This document shows positions 61,230-64,000 of a DNA stretch of 64,000 bases, in pieces. The translations under genes and the position numbers were made by a program. This DNA is from Treponema socranskii subsp. paredis ATCC 35535 (GTDB lineage Bacteria; Spirochaetota; Spirochaetia; Treponematales; Treponemataceae). Location: NCBI GenBank assembly GCA_000413015.1, contig KE332515.1, positions 186,001 through 250,000 of the forward strand, given 5' to 3'. How positions within the stretch are numbered: position 1 is the first letter of the stretch; every line of letters begins with the position of its first letter. The notes beneath the pieces are model-generated. The model did no database searches, was not told the DNA's origin, and saw only the letters and a program-made list of their open reading frames with translations.

Positions 61230-62263
61230 CGTCCCTGCCTGCCGCCGTAATCCGGCAAAAGACCGCGGGGGTCGGTCGAAACGCCGTTTATACGTATTTC
61301 AAAATGGAGATGCGGCCCCGTCGCAGCTCCCGTTTTTCCCACGCGTCCGATTTGCGCTCTGCCCGTAACTATGTCGCCTTCGCGTACGAATACGTCCGAA
61401 AGGTGCGCGTAGATACTCGTCATGCCCTTGTCGTGTTTAAGCACGACGTAATTTCCGTATATCGGATCGCCCTTCGTGCATCGTATGACGCTTCCGCTTT
61501 TGCACGAATACACGAGCGCTCCTTCAGCCGCCGCCAAATCGATGCCGCGGTGAAAACGCATTTCGCCGGAGAGAGGACTCATCCTCATGCCGTATGCGGA
61601 GGAAAGCCACGAAGCGTCGAGCGGCATTTTAAAATCCGCATCGAGAAAGTATGCTCGCTCGGTCGAACCGAAACGCTCTCCGTGCAGAAAATAAAAACGT
61701 CTGCCGTTTATACTATACCACTCTTTCGCCGAATTTTCCATAACCGGAAAATATTTTTTTTCTATTAAGATTTCGATGGACGATTCCGGCCTTTCCGGAA
61801 CGAATAAGCCTGCGTCGGTCGGAAGAATTATCGTTTTGCCTTCGGTCATACCGCCTATATTTTCGATACCGTTTACGGTCGCTATCGTTTCATAGGGGAT
61901 AGAACAGGCTGCCGCGACGGTAAAAAGCGTATCGGCGGCTGTCGGCGTGTATGTGTAAAACTGCACGCTTTTTATTTTTCCCGCAGCTGCACGTTTATAG
62001 TTTTCTTCGACGTCGGCGCCGTATTGTTTAAAAACGTCGTCGTGCGACGAAAGCCGCGGAATGCGCGGAAGCTTTTCCGTTTGCAGCGTAATGCTCTTCC
62101 GTACGGATGACGGAGAACTTTGTACGGTATTTGAAACCGATATGTGCCGATCGTTTACGATTGTTTGCACGTTTTTATTTTGCAGCGCATATACTTTTCG
62201 GGGCTGCGCAAAAAAAAGGGAAATGAGGATTGCCGTAAAAAAAAGACGGCGTATCTTTTGCAT
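61226..62263 (-). CDS. LysM-M23 family peptidoglycan endopeptidase
   Basis: 345 residues. Signal peptide, a LysM-like stretch (YTYTPTAADTLFTVAAACSIPYETIATVNGIENIGG) near 105-140, then a zinc peptidase domain with MRFHRGIDLAAAEGALVYS and GPHLHFEIRINGVSTDP; the H-x9-D and HxH ligands are present. It cuts or remodels peptidoglycan. Ten bp follow the membrane-protein gene. Confidence 0.9.
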   Translation of the reverse strand: MQKIRRLFFTAILISLFFAQPRKVYALQNKNVQTIVNDRHISVSNTVQSSPSSVRKSITLQTEKLPRIPRLSSHDDVFKQYGADVEENYKRAAAGKIKSVQFYTYTPTAADTLFTVAAACSIPYETIATVNGIENIGGMTEGKTIILPTDAGLFVPERPESSIEILIEKKYFPVMENSAKEWYSINGRRFYFLHGERFGSTERAYFLDADFKMPLDASWLSSAYGMRMSPLSGEMRFHRGIDLAAAEGALVYSCKSGSVIRCTKGDPIYGNYVVLKHDKGMTSIYAHLSDVFVREGDIVTGRAQIGRVGKTGAATGPHLHFEIRINGVSTDPRGLLPDYGGRQGR

Positions 62264-62272
62264 GGCGGATGT

Positions 62273-62656
62273 TTATTGTCCGTCCTGCAAAAGGCGAGAG
62301 CAGATAATACAGAGTAGGGGGATGATTATAAGGACGGGGATCGCGATAAAGCGCGCGCCGGCAAATACGAGTGCGATCGAAGCCGCAAGCCCCGATGCGA
62401 TGATGACGATGCGGAGTACGAAACAGAGTGTCCGTTTCCACGTCGATTTTTTTACCGCCGCGGCAATTTTATAAAGAATATATCCGCCTGAAAAGACGAG
62501 AACGAGCGCCGTGTAGAGCGACGGGAGCGAAGTTGCAAAGCGCCACAACGGAAGAGTAAGGACAAAACCTGCGAGCGCACATGCGGCTATAAGGCCAAGC
62601 GCTTTTGCCGCCTGTGAAAACGCTCCCGCTATATAAGAAAAAAAATGTTTTGCCAT
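62273..62656 (-). CDS. Small polytopic membrane protein
   Basis: 127 residues from ATG 62656 (MAKHFFSYIAGAFSQ); a longer frame upstream is arginine-rich and unlikely to be real. Three membrane regions (about residues 18-40, 45-65 and 80-120). No family recognised. Same strand and close to the M23 gene. Confidence 0.55.
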   Translation of the reverse strand: MAKHFFSYIAGAFSQAAKALGLIAACALAGFVLTLPLWRFATSLPSLYTALVLVFSGGYILYKIAAAVKKSTWKRTLCFVLRIVIIASGLAASIALVFAGARFIAIPVLIIIPLLCIICSRLLQDGQ

Positions 62657-62732
62657 AGTTTTCCGTAAAAAAAGGGACGCAGGCAAAGCGATTTCCGCTT
62701 CGCCACATGTCCCTGTTTCAGAGCGATAAAAT

Positions 62733-62906
62733 TTACACTTCCGAAATCGCCGACGTCGGGCATTCGCCTGCGCAGGTTCCGCAGCTGATGCATTTTTCTT
62801 CATCGATGATGCGGGCGTTATCCGCTTCCGATATTGCGCCGACCGGACAATCGGGTTCGCAGGTTCCGCAGTTTACGCACTGCGATTTGTTGATTCTGTA
62901 CGCCAT
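62733..62906 (-). CDS. 2[4Fe-4S] ferredoxin
   Basis: 57 residues from ATG 62906 with GGAG upstream. Two clusters: CVNCGTCEPDCP and CISCGTCAGECP. It is the size of clostridial-type ferredoxins, which carry electrons for pyruvate:ferredoxin oxidoreductase or hydrogenase in anaerobes. Confidence 0.95.
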   Translation of the reverse strand: MAYRINKSQCVNCGTCEPDCPVGAISEADNARIIDEEKCISCGTCAGECPTSAISEV

Positions 62907-63048
62907 AAGTGTTCTCCTGTTATAGCTTGAGTTTTTTATGCGCCGTAACACGGCACGAGCCACGTATAAAATAATACACTATTGCCGAAAACCGCGCAAG
63001 ACCGTTATACTGTATTCGTTATAAATTGATTATTTGGCAGGGGTGATT

Positions 63049-63783
63049 ATGAAAAAAGAAACTGTTGCATCTATGATAGACCACACGCTTTTGGCGCCGG
63101 AAGCGGGAATCGAAAAAATCCGCGAACTCTGCGCGGATGCAAAAAAATATCGTTTTGCATCGGTATGCGTAAACCCCGTCCATGTACGGCTGTCGGCTTC
63201 CGAACTCGCAGGTTCGACCGTCCGCGTCTGTACCGTCATCGGTTTTCCCCTCGGTGCGAATGCAAGCGCCGTCAAAGCTTTTGAAACCGACCAGGCGATC
63301 GCGGACGGAGCGGATGAAGTCGATATGGTAATCGATATCGGTGCTGCAAAGGACGGCCGTTTCGAAGACGTGGAAGCGGACATCAAAGCCGTCACCGATT
63401 CGGCGCGGAATGCCGCAAAAAAAGCGGGAAAGAGCGTCGTCGTTAAAGTGATTCTCGAAACCTGCTTTCTTTCCGATGAAGAGATCGTTTCGTGCTGTAC
63501 CTCTGCGGTAAAAGCCGGAGCCGATTTTGTAAAAACATCGACGGGTTTTGCAAATCCGAAGGGAGCCGACGGAAAACCGCTTCCGAACGGCGCGACCTCT
63601 CATCACGTCGCTCTTATGCGGAAAACGGTCGGCACATCTTTCGGCGTAAAAGCGTCGGGGGGTATACGCTCGGCCGAAAAGGCTTTGGAGATGCTCTCGG
63701 CCGGTGCGAACAGGCTCGGAACATCGAGCGGCGTCAAAATCGTCGAAGATTGGGACGAAAGCGCTGCGGTAAAAGGCTGTTAA
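63049..63783 (+). CDS. deoC: Deoxyribose-phosphate aldolase
   Basis: 244 residues from ATG 63049 with AGGGG upstream. [45 protein letters not shown] and DFVKTSTGF carry the active-site lysines; GVKASGGIR closes the barrel. It splits deoxyribose 5-phosphate to acetaldehyde and glyceraldehyde 3-phosphate in nucleoside breakdown. Confidence 0.96.
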   Translation: MKKETVASMIDHTLLAPEAGIEKIRELCADAKKYRFASVCVNPVHVRLSASELAGSTVRVCTVIGFPLGANASAVKAFETDQAIADGADEVDMVIDIGAAKDGRFEDVEADIKAVTDSARNAAKKAGKSVVVKVILETCFLSDEEIVSCCTSAVKAGADFVKTSTGFANPKGADGKPLPNGATSHHVALMRKTVGTSFGVKASGGIRSAEKALEMLSAGANRLGTSSGVKIVEDWDESAAVKGC

Positions 63784-63797
63784 GTTGAAATCGAAAA

Positions 63798-63840
63798 ACG
63801 GGGCTGTCTTAAAAAGCGCTTACTTTTTCAATAGCCCCGT
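63798..63840. terminator. Bidirectional terminator between deoC and rpiB
   Basis: Arms ACGGGGCT (63798-63805) and AGCCCCGT (63833-63840) between convergent genes, with A-rich sequence before the left arm. Confidence 0.65.
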
Positions 63841-63875
63841 ATCCTTTGTGTGATGCTTGAGAAAAGGCCGTAAAA

Positions 63876-64000
63876 TTATCTGCGGTATTTTTCTTCTATG
63901 TCCGAAATCATCCGTACGCGGTCGGCATGGCGGCCGCCTTCGAATTTCGCATCGAAAAAAGAGTCCACGATCATCTTTGCCAACTCGGAACCTACGACGC
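63876..64000 (-). CDS. rpiB: Ribose-5-phosphate isomerase B (C-terminal part)
   Basis: The frame is cut by the window edge. The visible end VVGSELAKMIVDSFFDAKFEGGRHADRVRMISDIEEKYRR is the C-terminal signature of RpiB, including the EGGRHADRV segment that binds phosphate. It interconverts ribose and ribulose 5-phosphate. Confidence 0.88.
   Translation of the reverse strand, partial: VVGSELAKMIVDSFFDAKFEGGRHADRVRMISDIEEKYRR

Overview
The window looks like chromosomal DNA of a Treponema-type spirochete. The evidence is a Bmp/TmpC-type lipoprotein gene beside a nucleoside-type ABC ATPase, SpoVG, a chemotaxis receptor, a FliG-N-like protein, several Treponema-style exported proteins, and above all a chromosomal integron whose integrase points the same way as its cassettes, as reported for Treponema denticola. 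Genus-level placement is inference from gene content. The core genome on both sides is GC-balanced. The block from about 5.73 to 27.5 kb is strikingly AT-rich by eye.

Left core (1-5.7 kb): an ABC ATPase cut by the window edge, its BMP-family lipoprotein, a MarR regulator, a membrane protein and pyruvate kinase.

Integron (5.73-28.9 kb, all genes on the minus strand): the integrase lies at the right (27675-28913), then an attI-like junction at 27481-27487, then 15 cassettes separated by 14 recognisable attC sites, ending in one degenerate half-site next to pyk. From the integrase outward the cassettes carry: (1) a D12-class adenine methyltransferase, a HerA-like ATPase broken by one in-frame TGA, and a NurA-like nuclease; (2) a class III nucleotide cyclase fused to a P-loop NTPase; (3) a nitrilase-family amidohydrolase; (4) an unknown gene plus a Phd/RelE-type toxin-antitoxin pair; (5) a YodC-like membrane coiled-coil protein; (6) a possible DinB-fold protein; (7) a YcxB-like protein and a gene remnant; (8) a trypsin-like protease and a small membrane protein; (9) an HEYTH-motif protein; (10) an SEC-C/HNH-like protein; (11) a membrane protein and a SUFU-domain protein; (12) a membrane-anchored unknown; (13) a protein resembling putative abortive-infection membrane proteins; (14) HigBA; (15) three unknown ORFs. 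Several are plausible phage-defence or toxin-immunity modules. The strongest candidate for a new system is the methyltransferase-HerA-NurA cassette, followed by the cyclase-NTPase fusion.

Right core (29-64 kb): thrA, a DAHP synthase-prephenate dehydratase fusion, ilvH, ruvCAB and queA form a tight run. Then come ispE, spoVG, tRNA-Gln, rplY, tilS, a DxDGDG-repeat exported protein, a lipoprotein HtrA-like protease and lepA. On the minus strand follow a DUF115 protein with a SurA-like chaperone, a diguanylate cyclase, and (around a plus-strand FliG-N-like gene) an MCP, a tandem 143-bp structured repeat, a solute-binding lipoprotein and tRNA-Pro and tRNA-Asp. A split ThrE exporter, a class A PBP, a PEGA-like/M23 pair, a ferredoxin, deoC and the end of rpiB close the window.

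Two themes recur. Several core genes have a -10 box only 5-10 nt before the start codon, which predicts leaderless mRNAs. The integron shows unusual structural order: long attC sites with covarying arms, stem-loops right at cassette starts, and stop codons built from the attC core site.
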